In this document: piece by piece, positions 30,160-40,817 of the stretch | How the letters are laid out: every line of letters starts with the position of its first letter | How positions within the stretch are numbered: the stretch's first letter is position 1 | DNA from: Myxocyprinus asiaticus | Taxonomy: Eukaryota; Chordata; Actinopteri; Cypriniformes; Catostomidae | Length of the DNA: 64,000 nucleotides | Assembly (NCBI RefSeq): GCF_019703515.2 | Contig: NC_059372.1 | Coordinates: 19,644,931-19,708,930 of the forward strand | Direction: 5' to 3' | Made by a program: the position numbers and the translations under genes | Notes under the pieces: model-generated | Databases searched by the model: none | What the model was told of the DNA's origin: nothing | What the model saw: the letters and a program-made list of their open reading frames with translations, nothing else

Positions 30160-31571
30160 GCAATTCACTTCGCCGGGCGTCCGCCCAGGTTCAGCGGTGT
30201 CCACTTCACCTTGGTGAAGGACGAAAACACTGCTACCGTGTGTGGAGATCGCTACCCTCCTACTGAAGGGCGCGATAGAACCTGTCCCTCCAGCCGAGAT
30301 GAAGAAGGGGTTTTACAGCCCCGTACTGAAAAAAGGCGGTGGGTTGCAGCCAATCATGGACCTGTGAGTGCTGAACTAGGCTTTACACAGACTCCTGTTC
30401 AAGATGTGGATGCAAAAACGCATTCTGGTGAGCGTCTGGCATCAAGATTGGTTCGCGGCGGTAGACCTGAAGGACGCGTACTTCCACGTCTCGATCCTTC
30501 CTCGACACAGTCCCTTCCTGCGGTTTGCATTTGAGGGTCAGGCATATCAGTACAAGGTCCTCCCTTTCGGCCTGTCCCTGTCTCCTCGCATCTTCACGAA
30601 GGTCGCAGAGGCAGCCCTTGCCCCACTAAGGGAGGTGGGCATTCGCATTCTCAACTATCTCGACGACTGGCTAATCTTAGCTCACTCTCGGGACATGTTG
30701 TGCGCACACAGGGACTTGGTGCTCTCACACCTCAGCCGACTAGGGCTTCGGGTCAACCGGGAAAAGAGCGAGCTCCTCCCGGTTCAGAGCATCTCCTTTC
30801 TCGGTTTGGAGTTGGACTCGGTCTCTTTGACAGCGTGCCTCACGACCGAGCACGCCCAGTCGGTGTTGGTCTGTTTGAAGGCATTCAAACAGAAAACAGC
30901 AGTTCCACTGAAACTTTTTCAGAGGCTCCTGGGGCATATGGCATCCTCAGCGGTGGCCACCCCGCTCGGGTTGATGCATATGAGACTGCTTCAGCACTGG
31001 CTTCAGACTCGAGTCCCGAGATGGGCATGGCGCCGTGGGGCACATCGCATGATCATCACGCCGGTCTGTCACCGTCTTTTCAGCCCTTGGACCGACCTCT
31101 CGTTTCTACGGGCAGGTGTTCCCTTAGAACTGGTCTCCAGGCGCGTCATGGTCACTTTGGATGCCTCCAAAACGGGCTTTGCAACAGGCACGCAGCCGCC
31201 GGTTTGTGGACAGGCCCGCGACTGCATTGGCAATTCTGCTCGCCCTGCGGAGGTTTCGGCCGTTGATCCATGGCAAGCACGTGTTAGTTCAGACAGACAA
31301 CACGGCAACGGTAGCATATGTCAACCGCTGTATGTCACAACTCGCCCGCCGTCACCTCCTCTGGAGTCAGCAGCACTTCAAGTCGCTGCGAGCCATTCAC
31401 ATCCTCAACACTACAGCAGACATGCTGTCACGACAGGTTACCCTCAGGGGAGAGTGGAGACTCCACCCTCAGGTGGTCCAGCTGATTTGGAGTCGATTCA
31501 GACAGGCACAGGTGCACCTGTTCGCCTCCCAAGAATCCTCCCCACTGCCCGCTCTGGTACATCCTGACTGA
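30160..31571 (+). pseudogene. DIRS reverse transcriptase and RNase H, broken
   Basis: The RT region begins upstream of the long open frame, with LLLKGAIEPVPPAEMKKGFY and SPVLKKGGGLQPIMDL before a stop near 30367. The long frame (30404-31567) has AAVDLKDAYFHV (first catalytic Asp), YKVLPFGLSLSPRIFTK, and LNYLDDWLILAHSR with the YLDD catalytic pair intact, then FLGLELDS and LLGHMASS. RNase H starts at VMVTLDASKTGFA; then a frameshift near 31190 moves the rest to 31161-31571 (HVLVQTDNTATVAYVNR, LLWSQQHFKSLRAIHI, DMLSRQ). The last block, before the recombinase, is HLFASQESSPLP. Confidence 0.9.
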
Positions 31572-31587
31572 GGCCCCCTCGGCATAA

Positions 31588-31785
31588 ATGCGCTGGCACA
31601 CAGCTGGCCCCCTGGCATGCGCAAATATGCGTTTTCCCCCAGTGAGCCTACTTGCACAGACCCTGTGCAAGGTCATGGAGGACGAGGAGCAGGTCATCCT
31701 GGTAGCACCCTACTGGCCCGCCCAGGGGTGGTTCTCGGACCTCACGCTCCTCGTGACAGCCCCTCCCCCCGGTGAATTCCCCTGA
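31588..31785 (+). pseudogene. DIRS RT C-terminal extension, fragment
   Basis: An open frame containing KYAFPPVSLLAQTLCKVMED, then QVILVAPYWPAQGWFSDLT. This PxWP(A)QxWF segment is the conserved tail that follows RNase H in DIRS and related pol proteins. It is separated from 30160-31571 by a frame change. Confidence 0.75.
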
Positions 31786-31849
31786 GGAAGGATCTTCTTT
31801 CTCAGGGATGGGGCACCATCTGGCACCCGCGACCAGACCTCTGGAATCT

Positions 31850-32905
31850 CCATGTCTGGCCCCTGGACAGGACGCGGAAGACCTAAGCGGTCACCTGTGG
31901 TGGTAGACACGACCTTTATGCCTTTAAGTGGCGTCTGTTCGCTAAGTGGTGTACTTACCGTCGGGAAGACCCCCAGAGATGCACAGTCGGATCAGTGCTT
32001 TCCTTCCTGCAGGAGTGGTTGGAAGGGAGGCTGTCCCCTTCCACCTTGAAGGTGTACGTTGCCACCATAGCAGCACACCATGATGCAGTCGAAGGTAAGT
32101 CCTTAGGGAAGCATGACCTGATCATCAGGTTCCTAAGAGGCACCAGGAGGCTGAATCCCCCCAGACCGCGCCTCGTTCCCTCATCGGACCTCTCTGTAGT
32201 TCTTCATGGTCTACAGAGAGCCCCCTTTGAGCCTTTACAGTCAGCCGAGCTTAAGGTACTCTCTTTGAAGACTGCCCTCCTGACTGCGCTCACTTCCATC
32301 AAGAGGGTAGGAGACCTGCAAGCGTTCTCTGTCAGTGAAACGTGCCTGGAGTTCAGTCCGGGCTACTCTCACGTGATCCTGAGACCCCGACTGGGCTATG
32401 TGCCCAAGGTTCCCACGACCCCTTTTAGGGACCAGGTGGTGAACCTGCAAGCGCTGCCCCAGGAGGAGGCAGACCCAGCCCTGTCGTCACTGTGTCCGGT
32501 GCGCGCTTTACGCATCTATTTGGATCGCACACAGAGCTTTAGAATCTCTGAGCAGCTCTTTGTCTGCTTTGGTGCACAGCGGAAAGGAAGCGCTGTCTCC
32601 AAGCAGAGGATCACCCAATGGCTCATTGACGCAATAACTATGGCATATGTCACCCAGGACATGCTGCCCCCGGTAGGGCTATGAGCCCATTCTACCAGCG
32701 GTGTAGTGGCTCCCTGGGTCCTGGCCGGGGGTGCCTCTCTAACAGACATTTGCAGAGCAGCGGGCTGGGCAACACCTGTGCAAGGTTCTACAACCTCTGG
32801 GTGGAACCGATTTCATCCCAGGTATTGGCACGCAACACAAGCGGATAAGCCCGGGATAGCCGGCCGGGTGTATCGCTTGCACATAGCGCCTTCCACCTCC
32901 TTTTG
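31850..32905 (+). pseudogene. DIRS tyrosine recombinase, broken
   Basis: The best frame is 31995-32684: an N-terminal SAM-like region (LQEWLEGRLSPSTLKVYVAT, GKHDLIIRFLRGTRRLNPPR), then the catalytic domain with the first Arg in LTALTSIKRVGDLQAFSV and CPVRALRIYLDRT. After a TGA near 32684 the reading continues as AHSTSGVVAPWVLAGGASLT: the H-x-x-R box has Ser where the second catalytic Arg belongs. Then DICRAAGWATP and, after a frameshift, ARFYNLWVEP with the nucleophile Tyr kept. It would integrate the circular DNA copy. The lost Arg alone should inactivate it. Confidence 0.88.
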
Positions 32906-33473
32906 AGCTGAAGACGTGCGCCATTAATTCCCAGTAGTGTTCACAAGTTTGTTCCCTGGTTGACTTCCTCCGAGCCCTGTGGCACTCGAGTTTTCGGAGA
33001 GATTCGCTGCCGGCCAGTACACGCACTAACTAAGAGCCCTGTTCTGCGGTAGGTGCTCCGCATGTGGCGGTTCCCTGTAAGGCTAACCCCATGCGATATA
33101 TATCTTCCGCTAATTCGTTTCCCTGTTGGCAAACTGTGTCCCCCCCTCTCTTTGGGCGAGGTGTGGTCTCCGCTGTGTCTTTCCCTTGGGAGGGACACCC
33201 CCCGACTGGACCTGGCGGCCCAGTCGGATAATCCCCCTTCTTTTTTAGGGAGTGGAAAAAAAGAAGGGGAAAAGAGGCCACGACTGGGTTAAGCCTGTCT
33301 CTATCTTTTGGGTAGTCGACTTGTCCCCAAAAAGGGCCGTTCGACACTCATAACTATGTTGAGGGAGGTTACGTGTTGACCTGGTGTGCTGCTATGAGGC
33401 ACACAGTAGTCTGCCCACCACACACCGCCAGTTCACGTAACACAGTTCGGCCAATTGTGGCATTTCGTATAGG

Positions 33474-33583
33474 GACCCCTAGTGTCACTACATTGACACA
33501 ATGTCGAGTGAGTGACAGATAGGGAACGTCATGGTTACTTGTGTACCCTCCGTTCTCTGATGGAGGGAACGAGACATTGTGTC
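33474..33583 (-). repeat. DIRS internal complementary region, 110 bp
   Basis: 33474-33527 is the reverse complement of the left end (27802-27855, 54 bp), and 33525-33583 is the reverse complement of the right end (33800-33858, 59 bp). They overlap by three bases (AAC/GTT, 33525-33527). It thus stores the joined left and right ends, the template that allows full-length DNA circles to be made in the known DIRS model. A few mismatches exist. Confidence 0.93.
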
Positions 33584-33646
33584 CCTCCTGCCACAACGCT
33601 GAACTACCCGCTGAAATGGCCGGACCTTATATCGGCTTCTCAGCAT

Positions 33647-33809
33647 AAAACCTGAATGAGTGGTTGCATACCAGCTCCTTTTATACCCGTATTTCCGGAG
33701 GAGTGGCATGCAAATACCACTCGCCAATTTTCATTGGCCTTTTATCAAAGACCAGAGGTGTCTCGGGCTCCCAAGAGTGACCCCTAGTGTCACTACATCG
33801 ACACAACGT
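33647..33809 (-). repeat. DIRS right inverted terminal repeat
   Basis: Inverted copy of 27825-27987 including the CCAAT, octamer and TATA motifs. The outer segment 33810-33858 is unique to this end and to the internal complementary region. Confidence 0.93.
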
Positions 33810-33858
33810 CTCGTTCCCTCCATCAGGGAACGGAGGTTACACAAGTAACCATGACGTT

Positions 33859-34140
33859 TTTGATTAAGGATGCACTTCTCTGCCGGTAAAACAGTACGTT
33901 CTTTAGGTATGCAGGTGAGAAGTATGAATACGTTCTGGACTTCATCCGGGATTGTCAGTATTGTCCTGTGTCCCAAATATTTGACATAATAACAACCGTG
34001 AAAATAATCTACTCTTTTTTTTTTTTTTTAAAAGAAGCATCCTTTAAGAACAGGGGAAACTTTCAGTTCAGAAGAGCGTTTTTTTAAATTTACAAATTAT
34101 TTACTTAATGTTGATTTTCCATATAAATCTGGGATATGAG
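33859..34140. other. Unassigned AT-rich sequence
   Basis: Continues the flank interrupted by the DIRS element. Holds a short T run near 34015-34029 and nothing else. Confidence 0.4.
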
Positions 34141-34975
34141 CAGGGTTGGGGAGTAACGGAATACATGTAACGGGATTACATATTTAAAATCAAGTAACTG
34201 TATTCCACTACAGTTACAATTTAAATCACTGGTAATTAGAATACAGTTACATTCAAAAAGTATTTTGATTACTGAAGAGATTACTTTGCATTTTATTGTC
34301 ATTTGTTTCATTTAATATTTAGACCTTTCAGATGGAAAACATTTATACATATAAATGATGTGATCCAAAGTGCATTTGAACAGCAGTGAAACACTTTCTT
34401 ATGATGTGTTACATTCATACGAGCAGACAGAGAAGTACGTTTAAAGTAAGTTTGGAGCAGAAGAAATAGAAATAAACCTTGTGTAAATTGTCAGCTTTAC
34501 GCTAAGCTAAAATGCTATTTCTAGCCATTTTACATGCACATGTTACCAGGTACAATCATATTTTTTTATCAAGAAAATTTACGTTGGATCATAATTTCTT
34601 TTTTTCTAGTAAGACCTTTGATATTAGGGCAAAAATCATATTCTTGATAATAATTTTTGTATTGTTTTCCTGTAAAAATATCTATAAATCCTTAAAACAA
34701 GATCAGTTTGATTAATCTTGTTTTAGAAACAACTCTGCATAAGATATTTAGGTTTTTCAGAGAATGTATTTTTAACGTGTATTTTGTCTTACTGTACTGG
34801 CAGAGTTTTTATAGTCAGTGAAAAAATCTACCAGTGCTGAAGAAGTAATCCAAAGTATTTTGAATACGTTACTGACCTTGAGTAATCTAATGGAATACGT
34901 TACAAATTACATTTTACAGCATGTATTCTGTAATATGTAGTGGAATACATTTCAAAAGTAACCCTCCCAACCCTG
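34141..34975. mobile_element. Non-autonomous hAT-type element, 835 bp
   Basis: The ends CAGGGTTGGGGAGTAACGGA and the inverted CAGGGTTGGGAGGGTTACTT (minus strand) are flanked by a perfect 8-bp duplication, GATATGAG (34133-34140 and 34976-34983). CAG-type ends with an 8-bp duplication fit hAT. The subterminal regions are rich in GTAAC/GTTAC and GGAATAC motifs on both sides, which may be transposase binding sites. No coding frame. Confidence 0.9.
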
Positions 34976-34983
34976 GATATGAG

Positions 34984-35645
34984 AAAGAATTTCACACAAA
35001 CCCCATAACAACTATTAGCAATTGTTTGCTTTGTGAAAACACTCAAATCTATTGTAACCTGTCTTCTTCAAAGCCTAATATGTTTTATGTCTTTTTAACT
35101 TAACCTTGTGCGACCCCGCATCCACATGCATGGATGTTGTATTTTGGCTTCGCAATAAACAATGCATAATTTAATTTAATTTAAACCTACTAATCTTAAT
35201 TCAGGAGACTCTCTGCTGTCAGTAAAGTGTTAAACTTTTGAAGTACAGAGTCATGTGACCAAACAACATGGTGTCTATCACAGCAGAGTTTGTCTTTGGT
35301 AGAAACGGCAACAAAACTACATCTGGTAAGAAACCTAATTAAGTTTTTACATCGAAACCTTTATTGAGTCTAAAGATTAGAATATCTAGTTTCATCCGAT
35401 ATGCCATTTTTAAAATTTGAGTGATTTATTGCGAAAAAGCACACTGTTAAACACAATGACCATGTACATGGACTGTACGCTCAATTTCAATTAAAATATC
35501 CTATATTCACTGTGCATTATCACATTGAGATTCAATGGATGAATCCAAAAGCTGGAAAATGTTGCTTTCAGAGGCTATATATGGAGTTAGGATGAAAATA
35601 AGATGCATTTCAAACTGTTCTGAGACCAGTGCAGACAGACAGCAA
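34984..35645. other. Unassigned sequence
   Basis: No element or gene recognised. A stretch at 35100-35340 contains AATTTAATTTAATTT repeats. Confidence 0.4.
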
Positions 35646-36506
35646 TAGAGGTGGGTAGTAACGCGCTACATTTACTCCGTTACGTTTACTTTAAAAGTTT
35701 TTCCGAGTAAGGTTTAAAAGTGGTTACTTCTTACTCTCACTCAAGTAAATTTCTAATTAATTTTTTTTACTTTTACTTCTTTACAATGGGTGGCGTTCCT
35801 GTCGTTACATTACTGGGTTTAATTTTAATTAATGTGTAATTTACTGAGAGATTATTGAATGGGACTTTTATGAGAGCAGAAGTTCACACAGAGGCGCACT
35901 CTGCTGTCACAGACTGTCACTCAAGTCGTTAATGCTGCAGCATCAAACTCTTCAAACAAAGTGAAACACTTTCTTCGCTCCGCACTATGAAAAAAAAAAA
36001 GAATAGTTTCGTCATGCAATGCCTTCATTTAACACCAAGACAAGTGGATATTTCAAGATTAAAATCACAGCTTCAACTTAGGGCAGCACGCTGAGGTAAG
36101 TTTTGGCTCTAATGATAACACAGGTTTTTCTGTGTAATGTGATGGTAATATTCAGGGTGATTCTGTAAATATGGGCTCTTGTGACATCAGTTTTTAAGTG
36201 TACATTTTTAAATCAGTGCAGCAATATATCAGTGCTCTTTGTCCCACGTCCCGCATGTCATGATGCACATTTACTCGGCGCCCACACGGGGATACTGGAA
36301 ACTATCGCAGCTACTTAAGGTGGATTAACTGTATAAATCCATGTAAACATCCAAGTTAAGTGTAAATAAATGCCTTGGCTCTGCTGTTCACGTGATTGAC
36401 AACTGGAGTGCAAACAGACAGTATTTCTGCGTGTGCAAAGCGAGGTGCGCGGGGCACGCGCGTGAGAGATGTGCGGGCGCGTGGCGATAGTATGGTGAAG
36501 AGAGTG

Positions 36507-37141
36507 GCTGTGTCTGAAATTGTTCACTATTTGTTATATAGTGAATGGCAGTTAGTGCACTATATCTCAGCGGTGAGTGAACGAAATGAGTGAGTAAATT
36601 CGGACGCTGACATATACACAAAGCGTCGGTCACAGAAACAACATCACATATGAACTTTTAAAATACTTGGGCCTTACTTGTTATTCTTATTAAATAATAT
36701 ATTAATACAATAAATCTTCATTCTGTTTTTCATTTTTAATATATACTGTGTGTTAATATAAAGAGTAAACACATTTGATCAAATAAAGAGTACATTTTAA
36801 ATGTATCTGTATGTTTTGCCTCTCTATATTTTATGTTATTTTAATCAAGTAATGATTTGTCAAAAAGTAATTTAATACATTCAGCATGAAAGAAAACATT
36901 GCAGGAGTGAAGGAAGCAGTAAACTCCCAGCTCGTATGTCTTCCCATGGTGGTCTGTGGGCAATTAACCGTCGTCGAGTGTACATCAGATGTACACTTGA
37001 AATTATAGTGCACTGTGGGTAATAGTAAGTGAACAAAAGTAAGGAACGAGTGGCTCACTCAGAATTCAGACAATCCTTCAAAATGGCGGACACTTGAAAT
37101 AGTGCACTGTATAGTGGATAGGGGGCGGTTTCAGACACAGC
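36507..37141. mobile_element. MITE with GCTGTGTCTGAAA ends, nested
   Basis: GCTGTGTCTGAAATTGTTCA at the left pairs with the inverted right end (minus strand GCTGTGTCTGAAACCGCC). Both subterminal regions carry AGTGCACTAT and TATAGTG motifs. The target duplication is unclear. Confidence 0.75.
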
Positions 37142-37466
37142 AAGTGTTCCACGACCAGGGTTGGTGCCCTACGCACTAGGCTGCGTACTCTGCATTTAGA
37201 GAGCGGCGGTACTGCTGTACAGAACTAATGATCTAAATACTTATGACTCTGAAAACTGTAACTAAACTGAAATAAGAATCCACACAGGACTTTATGAAAT
37301 AGCTAAAGAAGGCATTAATAAAGCATGATCTTGCTTTGGTTTATATTTCAGCATTATATATAATGTCCTTGTGGGACATTTTCACGTTTTCACAGTAATA
37401 ATTACTAGAAATGTTTCCAAACTTCTCTTATTGACAAATTCATCCAGATCTGACAAGAGTCCTTAA

Positions 37467-38071
37467 AGGGATAGTTCACCCAAAAATTACAGTTCTCATT
37501 ATTTACTCACCCTCATGCACCCCAGATGTGTATGACTTTCTTTCATCTGCTGAACTCAAATGAAGATTTTTCGAAGAATTTCTCAGCTCTGTAGGTCCAT
37601 TCAATGCAAGTGAATGGGTGGCAACATTTTAAAACTAAACAAAATCACATTAAGTCAGCATAAAAGTAATCCATAAGACTCCATGTGGTTAAATCAGTAT
37701 CTTCAGAAGCGATGTGATAGGTGTGGATGAGAAACAGAGAAACAGATCACCTTCACATTCTTCTTCTTGTGTTTTTGGTGATTCACATTCTCAGCATATC
37801 GCCCCCTGCTGTCTAGCAAAAAATGAGAAATATTGATCACACCTATCATATCACTTCAGAAGATTGGATTTAACTCCTGGAGTCTTATGGATTACTTTTA
37901 TGCTGCCTTTATGTGGTTTTTGGAGCATCAAAATTTTGGCCTACAGAGCTAAAATATTCTTCTAAAAATCTTTATTTGTGTTCTGCAGAAGAAAGTAAGT
38001 CATACACATCTGGGATGGCATGAGGGTGAGTAAATGATGAGAGAATTTTCATTTTTGGGTGAACTACCTCT
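37467..38071. mobile_element. Palindromic TTAA MITE, full length, 605 bp
   Basis: TTAA on both sides (37463-37466, 38072-38075). AGGGATAGTTCACCCAAAAA on the left, inverted copy on the right. Mirror-image halves as in the 24027 copy. Its right TTAA is shared with the next element. Confidence 0.9.
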
Positions 38072-38075
38072 TTAA

Positions 38076-38370
38076 AGTGATAGCTCAGCCATAATTTAAT
38101 ATTCTGTCATCACTTCCCTACCCTTATGTTGTTCTAAACCAGTGTGACGCTTTGCATTATGTGGAACACAAAATATGTTAGATAGAATGTTAGGAACTGA
38201 CAGTCTCGCTCACCATTCACTTTCAAAATATGGAGAAAAAAAATATTCACTGAAAGTAAATAGCGACTCAGGCAAACATTCTGTCTAATATCTCCCTATT
38301 GTGTTGCATGGAAGAAAGAAAGTCATACGGGTTTGGAACAACATGATGGTGAATAGTGACAGAATTTCCA
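38076..38370. mobile_element. Degenerate palindromic TTAA MITE, tandem to the previous one
   Basis: Starts AGTGATAGCTCAGCCATAAT after the shared TTAA and ends ATGATGGTGAATAGTGACAG then AATTTCCA before TTAA (38371). It belongs to a shorter subfamily related to 61471-61742. Insertion of one TTAA element beside another suggests reuse of the target. Confidence 0.7.
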
Positions 38371-39575
38371 TTAATAATAATAATAATAATTCTGTAGTAC
38401 ATGTTCAGTGTGTATTATGTAATGGAATATAGGGTTAACGTCTATTATGTCATTTGTGAAAGTAACGAGTTACTCACTACTTCAGTACTCTTTTAATTGG
38501 ATACTTTCATACTCTTACTCAAGTAATTATTTATGTTAGTACTTTTACTTCTACTTGAGTAATTCATTTCTTAAAGTAATTGTACTTTTACTTGAGTACA
38601 GTTTTTGGCTACTCTACCCACCTCTGGACAGCACACTGGAGGTTAAGTCATTCACTAAATAGAGAGTATCCTATAGCTCTCTATGCAGCTAAGTGCATTC
38701 AATCCAAACTTCCTATCAAAAGTTCAGTTTCAGGCTGCAGATGATGTTTGGACCACTCAACATGTTTGGCAGACATGGGACAATAGTATTCAGTACATAG
38801 ATTCTGAATTTTTCATGCTAAATTTTATTTGAACATGGTTGGCAGTGATTGGATGATGCTGGCCATTACTTTGAATCACAAACAATAAACAATTTGATGA
38901 AAAAATTGACTTTCTATAGCTTGGTATTATTATAAATGTCCACATATATTGCCATAAATATTTAGGAAAACTATTTGTTCTAAAAAAAGAATTATTATTA
39001 TTATATAAAAAAATTGTTTTTTTTTTTTTGTGGCATGTTTCTTAGGGGCTACGAGTTAAAAATCAAAAAGGGGAATGAAAAATGCACACAGCAGCCACGC
39101 TCGGGTCTCAGGAGGTTAAAATTGGACTAAAAAGAAATAAATGCAATAATTAAGCCTAAATGTCCCTTTATTGTACTCCAGCTCGTGCACACCCTGTTTT
39201 CCCATGGCACAAAATACAACATCCTTGTTTCTGGCTTTGTTGTGTGGTAACATCAGACTGTGTGTCAGGTAGTGAAATAATTCAGCTTAAAGAATGCAGA
39301 AGTTTGGAGTAAACTGAGGTGGATTGATTTACTGCTTTCAGAGTGGAAGTTGAGTCTCTCATGCATGGCTAGGCACTATAATACACTGACTGGCTACCCC
39401 TACTGCTGTGTATTGGCAGTTAATTGTTCCCAGCTGTTGTGGCTCAGGGAACAAAGACACTTTTGAAAAGGTGATCTGTTGATTGGGGCACCAGCCTGAC
39501 TTCCTTTAATGGGATGTGGATCACGGGAAAGGTGGCATCTGTGTACAGCGTTGCTGGTTCATGTGGCCCAGGGCT

Positions 39576-39579
<4 letters not shown>

Positions 39580-39606
<27 letters not shown>
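39580..39606. repeat. (AC)n microsatellite
   Basis: About 13 AC units. Confidence 0.95.
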
Positions 39607-39608
<2 letters not shown>

Positions 39609-40362
39609 TAACAACAGTGGCCCATCTGTGTGTTTGTTCAAATCAGAGTACATGTTGTTCATGTTTCAGAGGCAATAAAAAAAGGAAGTGAAGAAGAGAC
39701 ATGGACAGATTATGAGAATCACTTGTACTTTTGGAGGTGTGAGCAGGCTATGATCAACAGGCATGATGTCCACCAGATTCAGACATGTGTTAGGGAACAC
39801 TTAAAATCCTTTGATTTCGATTGGGATGGTATGTAGCAAGGATGTAGAAAAAAACAAGGGTTTATGAAAGTGTTGCTCTGTCATGCAACCAAAAGTAAAA
39901 TAAATTAAAAAAATAATAATAATTTTTGCTGCTACACACTTTCTGTTTTTCAGAAGTCTTATTTCTTTCTGGGATTGAGGGAAGACATGTAGAATTGTTT
40001 GCTGTCCTTAAAGAAAGACAGAGGAATTGTTAGAGAGGAAGAAAGAGGGAGAAAGGGAACATCAAAGAGCAAGAGATACAGAGAGAGAGAGACAGACAGA
40101 CAGACAGAAATATCACATGCTAGAGTTGTGTGATTGGTCCATAATTCCCTTTAGGCCAGTTTTCACTATTAGACAGCACTTCTGCTGCATGTCCTGACAC
40201 GGCTGTGGCCTCCATTAGCTGTGAAAGTGAATAACAAACACATTGCAGCTAAAATGCTTTTCAAAGACCTTCGTTTTCTTGTGGTTTTCAAGAAGTAGAG
40301 AAGTATAAATTAGAACATTAAACATTAAAAAAAAGAAGAAAAAAGAAAAGAAAATTAGAAAA

Positions 40363-40369
<7 letters not shown>

Positions 40370-40396
<27 letters not shown>
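40370..40396. repeat. (TA)n microsatellite
   Basis: About 13 TA units. Confidence 0.93.
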
Positions 40397-40400
<4 letters not shown>

Positions 40401-40508
40401 TGCACACTGTATGATTAATACATTTTGCTCATACTTAGGATATTTTTTTCTTTTCTTTTAGGGATTCATATCCATAGCACAAACGAGAATAGAGTTTGAT
40501 ACTTAGGA

Positions 40509-40817
40509 CCTCAAATTGTGCGGCTTGTTGTGGAGAGGTGTACTACAGTATTTCTCTAAGCAATAAGACTTGTCAATGTCTGCCTGTTGGGCGTTAAAAT
40601 GGACAGAATGTCGCATAGACTTGCATTGAAGGAGTGACACAAGCCATATCTTTTGACTGGGACCAGTAAGAAACCACTTAGCAGCATCCCAAGACACCCT
40701 AGCAACCACCTAGCAACACCCCAGCAACTACTCAGAACATCTTAGAAACTGTATAACAATGCCTTGACAACAACTCAGAGCACCCTAGTATCGTGGCAGC
40801 AAATTTTGCTCAGGCTA
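40509..40817 (+). repeat. Dispersed repeat with CCTAGCAACCAC-like array, copy 2
   Basis: Starts CCTCAAATTGTGCGGCTTGT and ends TTTTGCTCAGGCT, parallel to 26557-26847. The internal array (CCCTAGCAACCACCTAGCAA and variants) has more units here. Confidence 0.65.

Larger units (their letters stand above)
27802..33858 (+). mobile_element. DIRS-type tyrosine-recombinase retrotransposon, full length, 6,057 bp
   Basis: Inverted terminal repeats (27825-27987 and 33647-33809), an internal complementary region just before the right repeat (33474-33583), and gag, RT/RNase H and tyrosine recombinase coding regions in that order define a DIRS element. Both termini carry GTT (27802-27804 and 33856-33858), and no target duplication is expected, because DIRS integrates a circular DNA by recombination. 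All coding regions have frameshifts or stops, so it is inactive although its ends are intact. GC content is clearly higher than in the flanks. The insertion splits otherwise AT-rich sequence. Confidence 0.95.
35646..38626. mobile_element. Large non-autonomous hAT-type element, 2,981 bp, with nested MITEs
   Basis: The left end TAGAGGTGGGTAGTAACGCG and inverted right end (minus strand CAGAGGTGGGTAGAGTAGCC) are flanked by GACAGCAA (35638-35645) and GACAGCAC (38627-38634), an 8-bp duplication with one mismatch. Subterminal sequence is full of ACTTTTACTT / AAGTAA motifs at both ends. No transposase. Much of its length is later inserts: MITEs at 36507-37141, 37467-38071 and 38076-38370. Confidence 0.88.
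38635..40508. other. Unassigned sequence with microsatellites
   Basis: (AC)n at 39580-39606 and (TA)n at 40370-40396. 40110-40270 is complex single-copy-looking DNA. No supported gene. Confidence 0.4.

Noticed and set aside
27802..33858. Endogenous retrovirus or Gypsy element
   Set aside because: Inverted rather than direct terminal repeats, a tyrosine recombinase instead of a DDE integrase, no protease and an internal complementary region identify DIRS.
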